Source: Sedimentitalea arenosa (GTDB taxonomy: Bacteria; Pseudomonadota; Alphaproteobacteria; Rhodobacterales; Rhodobacteraceae). From it: 64,000 nt of DNA. Below are positions 17,991 to 27,338 of this stretch, piece by piece (position 1 is the first letter of the stretch; each line of letters begins with the position of its first letter). Position numbers and translations under genes: made by a program. Below the pieces are notes generated by a model. It searched no databases and was not told the origin of the DNA. It worked only from the letters and a program-made list of their open reading frames with translations. Location of the stretch: the NCBI RefSeq assembly GCF_016428585.1, contig NZ_JAELVR010000001.1:186001-250000 (forward strand), read 5' to 3'.

Positions 17991-18656
17991 ATGGTGCTCA
18001 CCGACCAGCAGAAGAGCTTCCTCGAACTGGCCTTCGGAGTCACCCTGAACGACCCGGCACCGTCCGTCCCGGCAGAAGTCACCGCCCAGAAATCCGAGCT
18101 GTCCGGCCTCATCACGCGGCTGAAACGCGACGATCCCGAGGCCGCTGCTGCGGCGAATGCACGGCTCGCCGACCTTGCTGCGCTGCTGGAACGCGGCGAC
18201 ACGGACGCGGCGCTCGAGGAGATGGACGCGCTGGAGTTGGACCTGGCGGCCAGCCTGCCACCCTCCAACGTGGCGTTCCAAAAGCTGCGCCTGCGCTGGC
18301 AGGAGGCCAAGAAGACGGCGGCAAAGGATCTGGACAAGCTGCAGAGCGACATCTTGGCGGAATATGACGATCCCGAAGCCGCGGGCAGCGCCAAGCGGCT
18401 GGACGAGGTACTGGCCGCGTTCAACGCCGGCCTGTCGGATGCGCTCGACGACATCATGAACGCCGAGCAGGGCAGCCGGCGCAGCGCCCTCTGCGCCGAG
18501 GCGGGCGGCATCGTCAGCCGCTATCTCGACTTCGTCTTCGGCTCGCCGCTGGTGGCGCATGTCGAAACCAACCCGTTTCGTGCCATCGACATCTCGGCGA
18601 TTCTGGCGCAACCGCTGCAGTTGATTGAAATCGAGCTCGCCAAGCACGGAGCCTGA
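17991..18656 (+). CDS. Uncharacterised helical protein, partner of the following ankyrin protein
   Basis: 221 residues, not recognised. The ATG at 17991 is preceded by AGGACGG. The protein is almost entirely predicted helix, acidic and Ala/Leu/Asp-rich, without signal peptide or membrane segment. Segments such as RLADLAALLERGDTDAALEEMDALELDL look like a helical-hairpin or coiled-coil bundle, and the C-terminus LQLIEIELAKHGA is amphipathic. It lies 43 bases upstream of the 1350-residue gene on the same strand, so the two are probably co-transcribed. A chaperone, adaptor or immunity role is possible but rests only on position. Confidence 0.7.
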   Translation: MVLTDQQKSFLELAFGVTLNDPAPSVPAEVTAQKSELSGLITRLKRDDPEAAAAANARLADLAALLERGDTDAALEEMDALELDLAASLPPSNVAFQKLRLRWQEAKKTAAKDLDKLQSDILAEYDDPEAAGSAKRLDEVLAAFNAGLSDALDDIMNAEQGSRRSALCAEAGGIVSRYLDFVFGSPLVAHVETNPFRAIDISAILAQPLQLIEIELAKHGA

Positions 18657-18699
18657 TGCGCCGCATGAACCGGGCGCCTGTACTTGAAAGGATTTCGAC

Positions 18700-21600
18700 G
18701 TGGCCGTTACCCTTGGAAGCGCGTTCTTTCTGATCCCCATGTCCGATGCCGAAAAGGATGCGCTAACCGCCAAGGTCGGCACCGACGGCGATGCGGTCAC
18801 GGCGGCGATGGCGGATCCCGAGATCGCCTACATCACCGCCGGCACGCAGCTGATGGTCGCCCATTCCTACCGCGAGATGGTCAACCGGCATACGCCGTTC
18901 CGACGCTGGATCAAGATGAGCGGTTTCGAAGAGGCGATGGCGAACGCGACCCCTGCCTTCAAGGCTCGGATAGACGCGGGCGTCAAGGCGGCGCGCGATG
19001 ACGTGCGCGGCGCCTTCACCGACCCGGCCTATACCGAGCCGCCGATGCCCGACCTCGACGCGAATGCCAGCGGCAGGCAGGCGGCAGCGCAGATGCTGGC
19101 GGCGCATGACGGTTTCGTGGTCGGTCGGGCGCACTCAGACGAAGGATCGGTCAACGCGACCGCCGATATCCTCGCCGATCCGAACAGCACCGTGAACCTG
19201 CTCTTCGTCGAGGAACTGCGCGTCGAAACCCAGGCGGAGCTGGATGCCTGGCTGGCCGCTCCGCCGGATGCCGCGATGGGTCCAGCGCTGAAGGAGCGGC
19301 TGGCGGAACTGAAGACCTACATGTACACCGACTGGGAGCCGCTTCTGTATCAGGCAAAACAGAAGGGCGTACGGGTCGTGGGCATCGACTCCAGCGAAGC
19401 GGAACCCGGGGTGCCGTCGTCCGATCCGCTCTATGGCGAACGGCGCGCCACTGTGATGAACAAGCTGGCCAAGGACGTGATCGAACGCGAAACCGCCGCG
19501 ACTGCGAACCCGAAATTCGTGATCCTGACCGGCGAGATGCATCTGAATTGTGACGTCGGCGGGGTGCCGGGCCTCTCGCAACTCCTCGGCGTGCCGGGCG
19601 TGCGCGAAAACGGCGCAGGGAAGTTCCGCGTCTTTCCGGACGATCCCAGCAAGCGCGGCATGGTCACCGAATTGCAGCAGGCGTTCCTCGATGCGGCGAT
19701 CACCAAGGCGAAGGCGGACTACGACGCGATTCCCGCGGATCAACGTCCCCGCAGCAATCTGGACATGCGCGACATGCGTCGGGTGCTGGAGCCGATTGCG
19801 CGACAGTTCACCGCCGACGGATCGCTCAACGTTGTCGATGACATACCGGGCCTCGTCGCGCGCGGTCCGGTACAGGCGGCGATTACCGCTCTGTGCGAAA
19901 CGACCAAGGGGCGCCGCAAACGGATAGATGACCTGGTGGCTGCCGTCGATGCCGGCAATCTCGGCGAGGTCACGCGGCTGGTCGATGAAGATCCCTTCAT
20001 AGTGAACTCGACCATGGCGGGCGACAGCTACGACGAAACCCTGCTGCACATAGCGGCCCAGAAGGGCAAGACGGACATTGCGGATTTCCTGCTGGATCGC
20101 GACGCCAACCCGAACCTGCTGTCCAAGAAGGGCGAGACGCCACTGCACCTGGCGATGGCGAATGACACGCTTGGCGGAGCGGATGCGGCGCGGCTGGCGA
20201 CCAAGATGATGGCCAAGGGCGCGCGCTCGGACCTGCCGGGGCCCGACACGCGGACCGGCTACAAGATCGCCATGCAACGCGGCGATTCGGATGCGCTGGC
20301 TGTGCTGGTCGACGCCGGGCAGGGATCGGTCGAGGACCTGTTCGTCAAGGAGTTCGAGATCGCCGCCAGGGCGGCCTACGAGGTCGGGCGCGACCCGGCG
20401 CAGCATGAAAACCTGAACGCTGACGAGCTTGCCGCGTTGGCGCGGGCCCGCTATCAGGCCGAGATCGCAGGCACTGCGCCGCCGACCGACGCGGCCGCCG
20501 TAAAAGCGATGTTCACAGGCAACGCGACCATTACCGGCGAGATCGACGCGCTGCGCAACCGCACCCGCGCGCGCAAGGCCAACAAGACTGCGTTGGCTGC
20601 AGCAATCGGCGGCAATGACGCCGCCGAAAGCACCCGTGTGCTTGCGCTCGATCCGATGCTCGGGACGATCCCGGTCTCGGAGGGCTGCACGGCCGTCGGT
20701 CTGGCGGCCAAGGGCAGCCATAACAAGGCGCTGCGGGCGCTTGTCGCCGGCGGGGCGGACGTCAACGCCAAGAGCGAGCGGGGTCGCACCCCGCTGCACG
20801 AGCTGTTCAGCCGCGAGGTGCGCAAGACCGACCTGACCCGACAGGCCGAGGTCACGCATACCGCTGGCGTGCTGCTCAGACGCCATGCCGACCCCGACAT
20901 TCCGAACGGCCGCGGTCAGACCGCGCTGCATCTCGCGGGCTTTCGCAACAACGTCTCGGCGGTGAATGCGCTGATCGATGCCGGGGCGGATGCGACGAAG
21001 CGCGATGACCGAGGCTGGAGCGCCTACGAGATGACGCTGGGGGCGACCAACAAGGAGGCCGAGGCGGCCTTTCAGGCCAAGGGTGCGGCCACGACCGCCT
21101 CGCCGATCGCCGGTCCGGGGCCCTATTCGACGGTCGATATCCTGTGCCGGGCGACGCTCTGCGCCGATCCGGGCAAGGACCCACTGGCCATGCGAAAGAT
21201 GTACGAGGACATGTATGCCGTCGATACGATGCGCCCGATGCTCGACCTCGCCGCGGCGGCGGCCTGCAACGACCGCAATCCGCCCAAGGGAGGGCTGCGG
21301 GTCTTCGCCCAGAACAGCAACACGGTGGGCCAACTCTACGGCGCGGGTGTCGGTCCGTCAGGCGCCTATGATGAAAAGGTCAACTCGCTTCTGGTCGGCA
21401 CCCAGTCCGGACCCGGATCGACCGGCGCGCACAAGACCAACGGCGGCGCCATCGGCACGGTCGCGCACGAGATGACGCACCTCGCCGTCCATCTCGTCAC
21501 AGACGATGAGGCGACGATCCCGTTCACCGACAATGCCGAGCGCGACGCCTATCTCGAGGCGATCGAGAAGGACATGGCGACCTTGCATCGGCTCAGCGAC

Positions 21601-22752
21601 AGTGACCCGGCGCAAGCCTACGTGCGGGAGCGTTTCAGCGGCCGGATGCAGACCTATGCGCAGAAGAAGACCGATCCTGCCACCGGAGTACCCGAACCCG
21701 ATTTCACCAATGCGCGCGAGCGTCTGCTACAGGAACATATCGTCAGCATTCCACAGCTCATGGTGACATATGGCGAGGACTTCGTGCGCAAGCACCTGCC
21801 CAACATGTGCGACTTCGTGGATGATTTCGGCGCCAAGGCGCGTGACACCCTGGCCAACGATCCGCGTTTCGCGGCGGGCGCGGCCAAGATCGACGCTGCG
21901 GCCAACCAGGCGCTGGTCCATCGTCTTCAAGCCGAGCAGCGCGGCCCGAGACCCAACGCGGTGGTTCTGATCAACCAGGATGCGCCCGAATTCAAGATCG
22001 ACAACATCATGCAGCGGCTGGAGGGCGAGTTCATCGCCCGGCACGGCCGGCGCAAGGCGTCGACCCTGGCCGATGGCCCTGGAGTCGCGTCATCGGCGGC
22101 CGATTTCGAGGTCGACCCGAACGACCAGGCGGCGCTCGACCGGCGGATGCGCAAGCTGCGCGCGGCGCTCGAAAGGACACTGGCCGCGTCCGAACTTCCG
22201 CCCCGGCTGTTGCCCGATGCGCTCGGCGCGATGCTGGAGAAAATGGGCGAAGCCCTGGACCTGACGATGAGCGACAAGGACGCGGTCGAGGCGGCGAGCC
22301 GGATTTCGGACACCTGGGTGAAGAGCAGCATGATCGACTATGTCGAGTTCCGCATCGCGGACCGGCGCGACATCACGCCCGCGGAAATGGCCCGCGCCGC
22401 CGTCTACAAATCCGAACTGATTGCCCATGCCGGCGGCGCGACCGGCGAGGATTGGCAGGATCACGTGATCGATGTGAACAAGTCACGCGAGAAACGCGCC
22501 ATCGACGCGCTGACGACGGAACTGGCCAAGCCCGCGAACGCGGCCCTGCTGCGCCATGACGGGGGCCGTGCGACGCAGCTCTTGCGCACCCTTCCGCGCA
22601 ATGTCACGCGGGGGCCCGCCGATACCGCGATCCGGGTCAAGACCACCGCGCGCCGCTTCGGCACGCGCGATCCCGATCATGTCAGCATCAATGTGAAACA
22701 GGCCAAGCGCGACTGGGTCGACGCGCTGGCCAGTGTGAATGCATGGGTCTGA
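18700..22752 (+). CDS. Giant multidomain protein: ChaN/TIKI-like domain, ankyrin repeats, HExxH metalloprotease-like domain
   Basis: 1350 residues from a GTG start with GAAAGGA upstream; no signal peptide. Residues about 130-310 look like the ChaN/EreA/TIKI-type fold also found in some toxin effector domains: FVVGRAHSDEGS, LLFVEEL, VRVVGIDSSE and FVILTGEMHLNCD keep the expected spacing of His and Glu residues. Ankyrin repeats occupy about 440-545 and 660-775 (TLLHIAAQKGKTDIADFLL, TPLHELFS, TALHLAG). HEMTH at 923-927 is a zinc-metalloprotease-type motif; E1012 is one possible third ligand. The C-terminal ~300 residues are of unknown type. Effector- or toxin-like architecture is an inference. 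The gene converges on hemA with 9 bases between stops. Confidence 0.8.
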   Translation: MAVTLGSAFFLIPMSDAEKDALTAKVGTDGDAVTAAMADPEIAYITAGTQLMVAHSYREMVNRHTPFRRWIKMSGFEEAMANATPAFKARIDAGVKAARDDVRGAFTDPAYTEPPMPDLDANASGRQAAAQMLAAHDGFVVGRAHSDEGSVNATADILADPNSTVNLLFVEELRVETQAELDAWLAAPPDAAMGPALKERLAELKTYMYTDWEPLLYQAKQKGVRVVGIDSSEAEPGVPSSDPLYGERRATVMNKLAKDVIERETAATANPKFVILTGEMHLNCDVGGVPGLSQLLGVPGVRENGAGKFRVFPDDPSKRGMVTELQQAFLDAAITKAKADYDAIPADQRPRSNLDMRDMRRVLEPIARQFTADGSLNVVDDIPGLVARGPVQAAITALCETTKGRRKRIDDLVAAVDAGNLGEVTRLVDEDPFIVNSTMAGDSYDETLLHIAAQKGKTDIADFLLDRDANPNLLSKKGETPLHLAMANDTLGGADAARLATKMMAKGARSDLPGPDTRTGYKIAMQRGDSDALAVLVDAGQGSVEDLFVKEFEIAARAAYEVGRDPAQHENLNADELAALARARYQAEIAGTAPPTDAAAVKAMFTGNATITGEIDALRNRTRARKANKTALAAAIGGNDAAESTRVLALDPMLGTIPVSEGCTAVGLAAKGSHNKALRALVAGGADVNAKSERGRTPLHELFSREVRKTDLTRQAEVTHTAGVLLRRHADPDIPNGRGQTALHLAGFRNNVSAVNALIDAGADATKRDDRGWSAYEMTLGATNKEAEAAFQAKGAATTASPIAGPGPYSTVDILCRATLCADPGKDPLAMRKMYEDMYAVDTMRPMLDLAAAAACNDRNPPKGGLRVFAQNSNTVGQLYGAGVGPSGAYDEKVNSLLVGTQSGPGSTGAHKTNGGAIGTVAHEMTHLAVHLVTDDEATIPFTDNAERDAYLEAIEKDMATLHRLSDSDPAQAYVRERFSGRMQTYAQKKTDPATGVPEPDFTNARERLLQEHIVSIPQLMVTYGEDFVRKHLPNMCDFVDDFGAKARDTLANDPRFAAGAAKIDAAANQALVHRLQAEQRGPRPNAVVLINQDAPEFKIDNIMQRLEGEFIARHGRRKASTLADGPGVASSAADFEVDPNDQAALDRRMRKLRAALERTLAASELPPRLLPDALGAMLEKMGEALDLTMSDKDAVEAASRISDTWVKSSMIDYVEFRIADRRDITPAEMARAAVYKSELIAHAGGATGEDWQDHVIDVNKSREKRAIDALTTELAKPANAALLRHDGGRATQLLRTLPRNVTRGPADTAIRVKTTARRFGTRDPDHVSINVKQAKRDWVDALASVNAWV

Positions 22753-22761
22753 GCTGACGTC

Positions 22762-23976
22762 TCAGGCCACCGCGCGCGCCAGCGCGCATTGCTTCCACAG
22801 CACGGTCAGCGCCTCGATCAGGTGCTCCAGATCGGCGTCGCTGTGCAAGGGCGATGGCGTGAAGCGCAGACGCTCGGTGCCCTTGGGCACGGTGGGGTAG
22901 TTGATCGGCTGCACGTAGATGCCGTAATCCTGCATCAGGATGTCCGCCAGCATGCGGCACTTGACCGGGTCCTTGATCATCACCGGGATGATGTGGCTGG
23001 GGTTGTCCAGGTGCGGGATGCCGCGTGCGTTCAGCATGGCGCGCAGCTTGGCCACCCGGTCGCGCTGCTGCAGGCGTTCAAGGTTCGACTGTTTCAGATG
23101 CTTGATGCTGGCGCAGGCCGCCGCGGCCACGGCCGGGGGCAGGGCGGTGGTGAAGATGAAGCCCGAGGCGAACGACCGGATGAAATCGCACAGCGCGGCT
23201 GACCCCGCGATATAGCCGCCCATGCAGCCATAGGCCTTGCCCAGCGTGCCCTCGATCAGGGTGATGCGATCCATCAGCCCCTCGCGTTCGGCAATGCCGC
23301 CGCCGCGCGGGCCATAGAGGCCGACCGCATGCACCTCGTCCAGATAGGTCATCGCGCCATGCTTGTCCGCGACCTCGACGATCTCGGCCATCGGGCAGAT
23401 ATCGCCATCCATCGAATAGACCGATTCAAAGGCAACGATCTTGGGCGCGTTGGCGGGCAGGGCGGCCAGCTTGCGGTCCAGGTCCTCGGGGTCGTTGTGC
23501 TTCCAGATGACCTTCTGCGCGCGGGAATGGCGGATGCCCTCGATCATGCTGGCATGGTTCAGCGAATCCGACAGGATCACCGCATCCGGCAGCCGGCTGC
23601 CAAGGGTCGACAGCGCCGCCCAGTTCGACACGTAGCCCGAAGTGAACAGCAGAGCGTCCTCCTTGCGGTGCAGGTCGGCGAGTTCGGCCTCCAGCAGCTT
23701 GTGATGATGGTTCGTGCCCGAGATGTTCCGGGTGCCGCCCGCGCCGGTGCCGCACTGGTCGATCGCGTCTTTCATGGCCTGGCGCACGACCGGGTTCTGG
23801 CCCATGCCCAGATAGTCGTTCGAGCACCACACCGTCACCTCGTCGGGCGCTTCGGCATCGTGGCTCTTGGCGCGGGGGAAATCGCCGCAGCGACGCTCCA
23901 GCTCGGCGAAGACGCGATAGTTGCCCTCGTCCTTCAGCGTCTCGAGCTGGGTATTGAACATTGCGTCATAGTCCAT
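22762..23976 (-). CDS. hemA: 5-aminolevulinate synthase
   Basis: 404 residues. Condenses glycine with succinyl-CoA (Shemin pathway) to ALA, the precursor of heme and bacteriochlorophyll. It has the class II PLP aminotransferase layout: [33 protein letters not shown] and the PLP lysine in [10 protein letters not shown]. It is last in the long leftward bchF-to-hemA superoperon and its start overlaps puhE by 11 bases, which ties ALA supply to pigment synthesis. A second ALA synthase elsewhere in the genome is common in this group but cannot be seen here. Confidence 0.98.
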   Translation of the reverse strand: MDYDAMFNTQLETLKDEGNYRVFAELERRCGDFPRAKSHDAEAPDEVTVWCSNDYLGMGQNPVVRQAMKDAIDQCGTGAGGTRNISGTNHHHKLLEAELADLHRKEDALLFTSGYVSNWAALSTLGSRLPDAVILSDSLNHASMIEGIRHSRAQKVIWKHNDPEDLDRKLAALPANAPKIVAFESVYSMDGDICPMAEIVEVADKHGAMTYLDEVHAVGLYGPRGGGIAEREGLMDRITLIEGTLGKAYGCMGGYIAGSAALCDFIRSFASGFIFTTALPPAVAAAACASIKHLKQSNLERLQQRDRVAKLRAMLNARGIPHLDNPSHIIPVMIKDPVKCRMLADILMQDYGIYVQPINYPTVPKGTERLRFTPSPLHSDADLEHLIEALTVLWKQCALARAVA

Positions 23977-24769
23977 GGGTCATCTCCCGTCCTGTCTTGC
24001 CAGTCTGAATGGGTTTGGGGGCCGGAAGCATCCAGCGCCAGAGTTTCGCGTCAGGCAGCGGCACCACCATCAGCCAGTGTTCGATGAGCGCCAGCGCCGT
24101 GATCGCGCTCAGCAGGGCAAAGCCGACCGTGTCCGCAGCACTCTGGGCCTCCGCCATGCGCTCCAGCCAGCAGGCGGTGGCAAAGCTCAGACCGGTGATC
24201 GACACCGGGAACAGCCAGTTGAGCCGCGCGATGCGGAAATGGCTGGGCAGATGCGCGAGATGTTCGGGGATGAATTCGACATTGATCCGGGGCACGCCGA
24301 AATAGAGGTTCAGCTTGGCCGAGATGCGGGCCGCGAACAGCACCACGAAGGTCAGGTGCCCGACCGGGTTCAGCGCGTCCCAGCCGGTCAGCAGCAGCGC
24401 CACCGTCATGAAGAGCAGCAGCATTTCGTGATAGGCGATGGTGCCCCAGGCGCGGATGAAACGCTCCCATTCCGGCAACTTCTCGGGGCAGGGGTGCAGG
24501 TTGGGCCCCGTCACCAGCCCGGTGAGAAAGGCCAGCTCGATCCAGCCCCAGATCGCCAGGGCGGACAGGAAGGCGAGATAGGCCGCCGCGACGCTGCCTT
24601 CGCCGAGCGTCGCCAGATAGCCCCAGAGCCCTAGTCCCAGCAGAGGTAAAGCGGCCAGCGCCGTGCGCTGACCGCTCCGACCCGCCCGGCGCACAACGAT
24701 CAGGATCGCCCCGGTGGAGAACCACCAGAGAAACAGCGCGACAAGCGCGGCGATCCAGGGGCTGGCCAT
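23966..24769 (-). CDS. puhE: Photosynthetic complex assembly protein PuhE
   Basis: 267 residues, about seven hydrophobic segments, belonging to the DUF3623/PuhE family by its position and by [15 protein letters not shown] and [14 protein letters not shown]. PuhE is an inner-membrane protein that affects reaction-centre/LH1 assembly and bacteriochlorophyll production in Rhodobacter. It is coupled to acsF upstream (TGATG, one-base overlap) and to hemA downstream. Confidence 0.93.
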   Translation of the reverse strand: MASPWIAALVALFLWWFSTGAILIVVRRAGRSGQRTALAALPLLGLGLWGYLATLGEGSVAAAYLAFLSALAIWGWIELAFLTGLVTGPNLHPCPEKLPEWERFIRAWGTIAYHEMLLLFMTVALLLTGWDALNPVGHLTFVVLFAARISAKLNLYFGVPRINVEFIPEHLAHLPSHFRIARLNWLFPVSITGLSFATACWLERMAEAQSAADTVGFALLSAITALALIEHWLMVVPLPDAKLWRWMLPAPKPIQTGKTGREMTHGL

Positions 24770-25893
24770 CAGTATGCGGGCTCCAGTCGGGTCGATGCGG
24801 GAACCCGGTGCTTCTGCACCGGGATCGTGTAGAGAGAAACGAAAGCCAACGCCGCCTTGGCGGACCCCGTGGTTTTCGCCAGCCAGCCGCCGACACCGCC
24901 GCGCGCCTTGCCCTCGGCGATCTGCACGTTGGCGCGCTGCAACGCTTCGCAGCCGCGCTGCCAGCGGGGGTTGTCGATATCCAGCGTGATGGGGAAGATC
25001 TGCTTGGTCAGTTCCGAGGTCTTGGTGAACACCTCGCGCGCATACCAGTCGGTATCCACACCCAGCGCCTCGTGGAAGGCCGGGCGCTGGTGGTCGCGCA
25101 CATACATCGTTGCATAGACCGCCGTCAGGAAGAACTTGATCCAGTAGACGTTGATGCCGCTGGTCAGCTTGGGGTCGGTCTTCATCAGGAGAGCGAAGGC
25201 CTCGCCGTGGCTGAACTCGTCATTGCACCACTCCTCGAACCACTTGAAGATCGGGTGGAAGCGATGTTCGGGATGTGCCTCGAGGTGCCGGAAGATGGTG
25301 ATATAGCGGGCATAGCCGATCTTTTCCGACAGGTAGGTGGCGTAGTAGATGAACTTGGGCCGGAAGTAGGTGTATTTCTTCTTCTGGGTCAGGAAGCCAA
25401 GGTTCACCGCGACGCCCGCCTCGCGCAGCGCGTCGTTGATGAACCCCGCGTGACGTGCCTCGTCGCGTGCCATCAGCTGGAAAAGCTGGGTGATGTCCTT
25501 GTTGTTGCCGCGCCGCTTCATCTCCTTGTAGAGCACGCAGCCCGAGAATTCGGCGGTGCAGGAGGAGATCAGGAAGTCGATGAATTCCTTTCTCAGCGTC
25601 GGATCCATCCCGTCCCAATCGACGTGGTCCCAGTCCTCGTTCTTCTTGAAATGGCCCTTGTTCGGGTCGCTCTCCATCTGCGCGATCAGCTTGTCCCAGT
25701 CATCGCGCACCGGGGTGACGTCGATCGCGTCCAGCTCGTCGAAATCGGTGGTGTAGAAACGCGGGGTCAGCAGGGTGTTCTGCATCGCGACCTCGGTGGC
25801 GGCCTTGCTGTCGAACTTGGCCTGCTCCTCCTGGATCGCGAGACCTTCCTCGACCGTGGTGGCGTCGGCGCTGTGCTTGGGCATCATGTTCAT
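24769..25893 (-). CDS. acsF: Aerobic Mg-protoporphyrin IX monomethyl ester oxidative cyclase
   Basis: 374 residues when started at MNMMPKHS, which has GAGGAGG just upstream; a longer frame to 25926 is only overlap with orf98. Di-iron ligands are visible as E115 (TAEFSG), D144-E-A-R-H148 and D225-E-F-S-H229. It forms the isocyclic E ring of protochlorophyllide using O2. No bchE-type anaerobic cyclase is in this window, as expected for an aerobic phototroph. It lies between orf98 and puhE. Confidence 0.97.
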   Translation of the reverse strand: MNMMPKHSADATTVEEGLAIQEEQAKFDSKAATEVAMQNTLLTPRFYTTDFDELDAIDVTPVRDDWDKLIAQMESDPNKGHFKKNEDWDHVDWDGMDPTLRKEFIDFLISSCTAEFSGCVLYKEMKRRGNNKDITQLFQLMARDEARHAGFINDALREAGVAVNLGFLTQKKKYTYFRPKFIYYATYLSEKIGYARYITIFRHLEAHPEHRFHPIFKWFEEWCNDEFSHGEAFALLMKTDPKLTSGINVYWIKFFLTAVYATMYVRDHQRPAFHEALGVDTDWYAREVFTKTSELTKQIFPITLDIDNPRWQRGCEALQRANVQIAEGKARGGVGGWLAKTTGSAKAALAFVSLYTIPVQKHRVPASTRLEPAY

Positions 25894-26186
25894 AGCGTGA
25901 CCTCCTCGGAGAACGAGAACTCGCAAAGCTCCATCACTTCGAGGTCGCCCGTCAGGCGGGTCCAGAGCCGTTCCAGCGCGCTGGCGCGATAGATCACCGC
26001 CTCGCGGTCCTCGGTGACGATCTCGCCGAAGGGGGCCATGATCTCCGGTCCCTTCACCAACACCTCGTCACCCGGATAGACCGTGGTGCCGTTGTTGAAG
26101 CGCACATGCGCGTGCAGGCTTTCGAACTTGTGGCTGATTTCGACGGTGCAGGGTGCCCGTTCGATGTCTCGTGTCAGAAGTCCCAT
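25890..26186 (-). CDS. Conserved small protein of the photosynthesis cluster, function unknown
   Basis: 98 residues (begins MGLLTRDIERAPCTVEISHK), soluble, with a central beta-rich stretch (VRFNNGTTVYPGDEVLVKG) and an acidic C-terminus. Overlaps the acsF start by 4 bases, so its translation is coupled to acsF. A gene of this size at this position, between puhC and acsF, is also found in other Rhodobacterales clusters. The coupling suggests a role with the cyclase, possibly as an accessory factor, but this is not shown by any motif. Confidence 0.8.
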   Translation of the reverse strand: MGLLTRDIERAPCTVEISHKFESLHAHVRFNNGTTVYPGDEVLVKGPEIMAPFGEIVTEDREAVIYRASALERLWTRLTGDLEVMELCEFSFSEEVTL

Positions 26187-26201
26187 GTCTGTGCTTCCCT
26201 T

Positions 26202-26669
26202 TCAGTTGGCCAGCAGCCTGGCGAAGGCCCTGGCGTTGTCCGCGCCGAACCCCATGAGGTCGGCGCTCCAGCCCGTGCTGGGGTCGTAGATGGAGAGGCG
26301 CCCGGTATCGCGGCGCAGGACCTGCACCGGGCCTTGAAGGTCCACGCGCGCCTTGATGCGCTCGCGCTCGATGACACGCGCGATCCCGGCGACGAACCCG
26401 CCCTCTTCGGGGCTCAGATCGGCCAGAACGCTGCCGTCGGTGTTCAACACCATGACCGCGCCGCTCAGGTCGCGGGTGGTCAGGATCATCTCGCGCTGGG
26501 CCACCACGGCGCCCTCGGGCGGGGTGGCCGACAGCGGCACGTCGGTCAGCCGCGCATAGGTCACGATGGCCAGCACCGCCAGTACCAGGGCGAACATCGC
26601 GCGCACCAGGACAAGGGGGATCTTGCCTTCGGGTGCGGGGCGGCTCGGGGCGCTGGCATGGCTGGTCAT
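26202..26669 (-). CDS. puhC: Photosynthetic complex assembly protein PuhC
   Basis: 155 residues. One N-terminal membrane anchor (about residues 20-42, VLVRAMFALVLAVLAIVTYARL) followed by a periplasmic domain (TTRDLSGAVMVLNTDGSVLADL, GFGADNARAFARLL). Matches PuhC, which helps build the RC-LH1 core. Lies 9 bases after puhB and 15 bases before orf98. Confidence 0.93.
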   Translation of the reverse strand: MTSHASAPSRPAPEGKIPLVLVRAMFALVLAVLAIVTYARLTDVPLSATPPEGAVVAQREMILTTRDLSGAVMVLNTDGSVLADLSPEEGGFVAGIARVIERERIKARVDLQGPVQVLRRDTGRLSIYDPSTGWSADLMGFGADNARAFARLLAN

Positions 26670-26678
26670 CGGTCTGTC

Positions 26679-27308
26679 CTATTCTGCGGCAATGGCGTTG
26701 GGTGTGGGGCGGCGCTCGATCCGGGGCTGCGTCACGCGCGCCTCGGCGGCATCGGCCAGAAGGGCCGCGACGCGCTCGGCATCGGGGATGCAGCGCAGCG
26801 CCGGCTGGGTCTTGAAATGCCAGGGCCGCACATGCGGCCAGCAGGTCAGGTAGCCGAACCGCACCGGGCCTTCCAGCTCCAGCGCGATGGTGCCGGTGCC
26901 GTTCTTCCCGAGCGCGAGATCGGCATTCAGGATGCGGGTGTAGGGCAGGTTCAGCGTCACGGTCAGCGCGGCGCCGATCCGCATCGCCACCCGCCGATTG
27001 GTGATCGTATAGACGGTGCAGCGCGCCTGAAGCAGCGCGAACAGCAGCAGCAGACCGCAGCAGACCCCGCCCAGCACCAGGAACGGCACGCTCGCCGCGA
27101 CGGCCAGGTCCAGCGGCAGCGTGCCGCTGACGCTGATGAACCGCCACAGGAAGAGCGCCCCGAAGTAACCCGCGACCCATTTCAGGTTCAGCGCATCGAC
27201 CGCCAGCGCCCAGGTCGAAGGGCGCCCCTGCCAGAGGATGCGCTCGCCCTCGGGCGGCAATTCTGGCAGGCCCTTCACGGGCTCGACGGCGAAATCATCA
27301 TGGCTCAT
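26679..27308 (-). CDS. puhB: Photosynthetic complex assembly protein PuhB
   Basis: 209 residues. A cytoplasmic N-terminus (LPPEGERILWQGRPS, a PH-like YdbT start) is followed by two to three membrane segments (about 45-110) and the block YTITNRRVAMRIGAALTVTL. PuhB dimers assist reaction-centre and LH1 assembly in the inner membrane. Sits directly between puhA and puhC on the superoperon. Confidence 0.95.
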   Translation of the reverse strand: MSHDDFAVEPVKGLPELPPEGERILWQGRPSTWALAVDALNLKWVAGYFGALFLWRFISVSGTLPLDLAVAASVPFLVLGGVCCGLLLLFALLQARCTVYTITNRRVAMRIGAALTVTLNLPYTRILNADLALGKNGTGTIALELEGPVRFGYLTCWPHVRPWHFKTQPALRCIPDAERVAALLADAAEARVTQPRIERRPTPNAIAAE

Positions 27309-27338
27309 CGGGTCTCTCCCCCTGCTGTGCGGCGGTTC

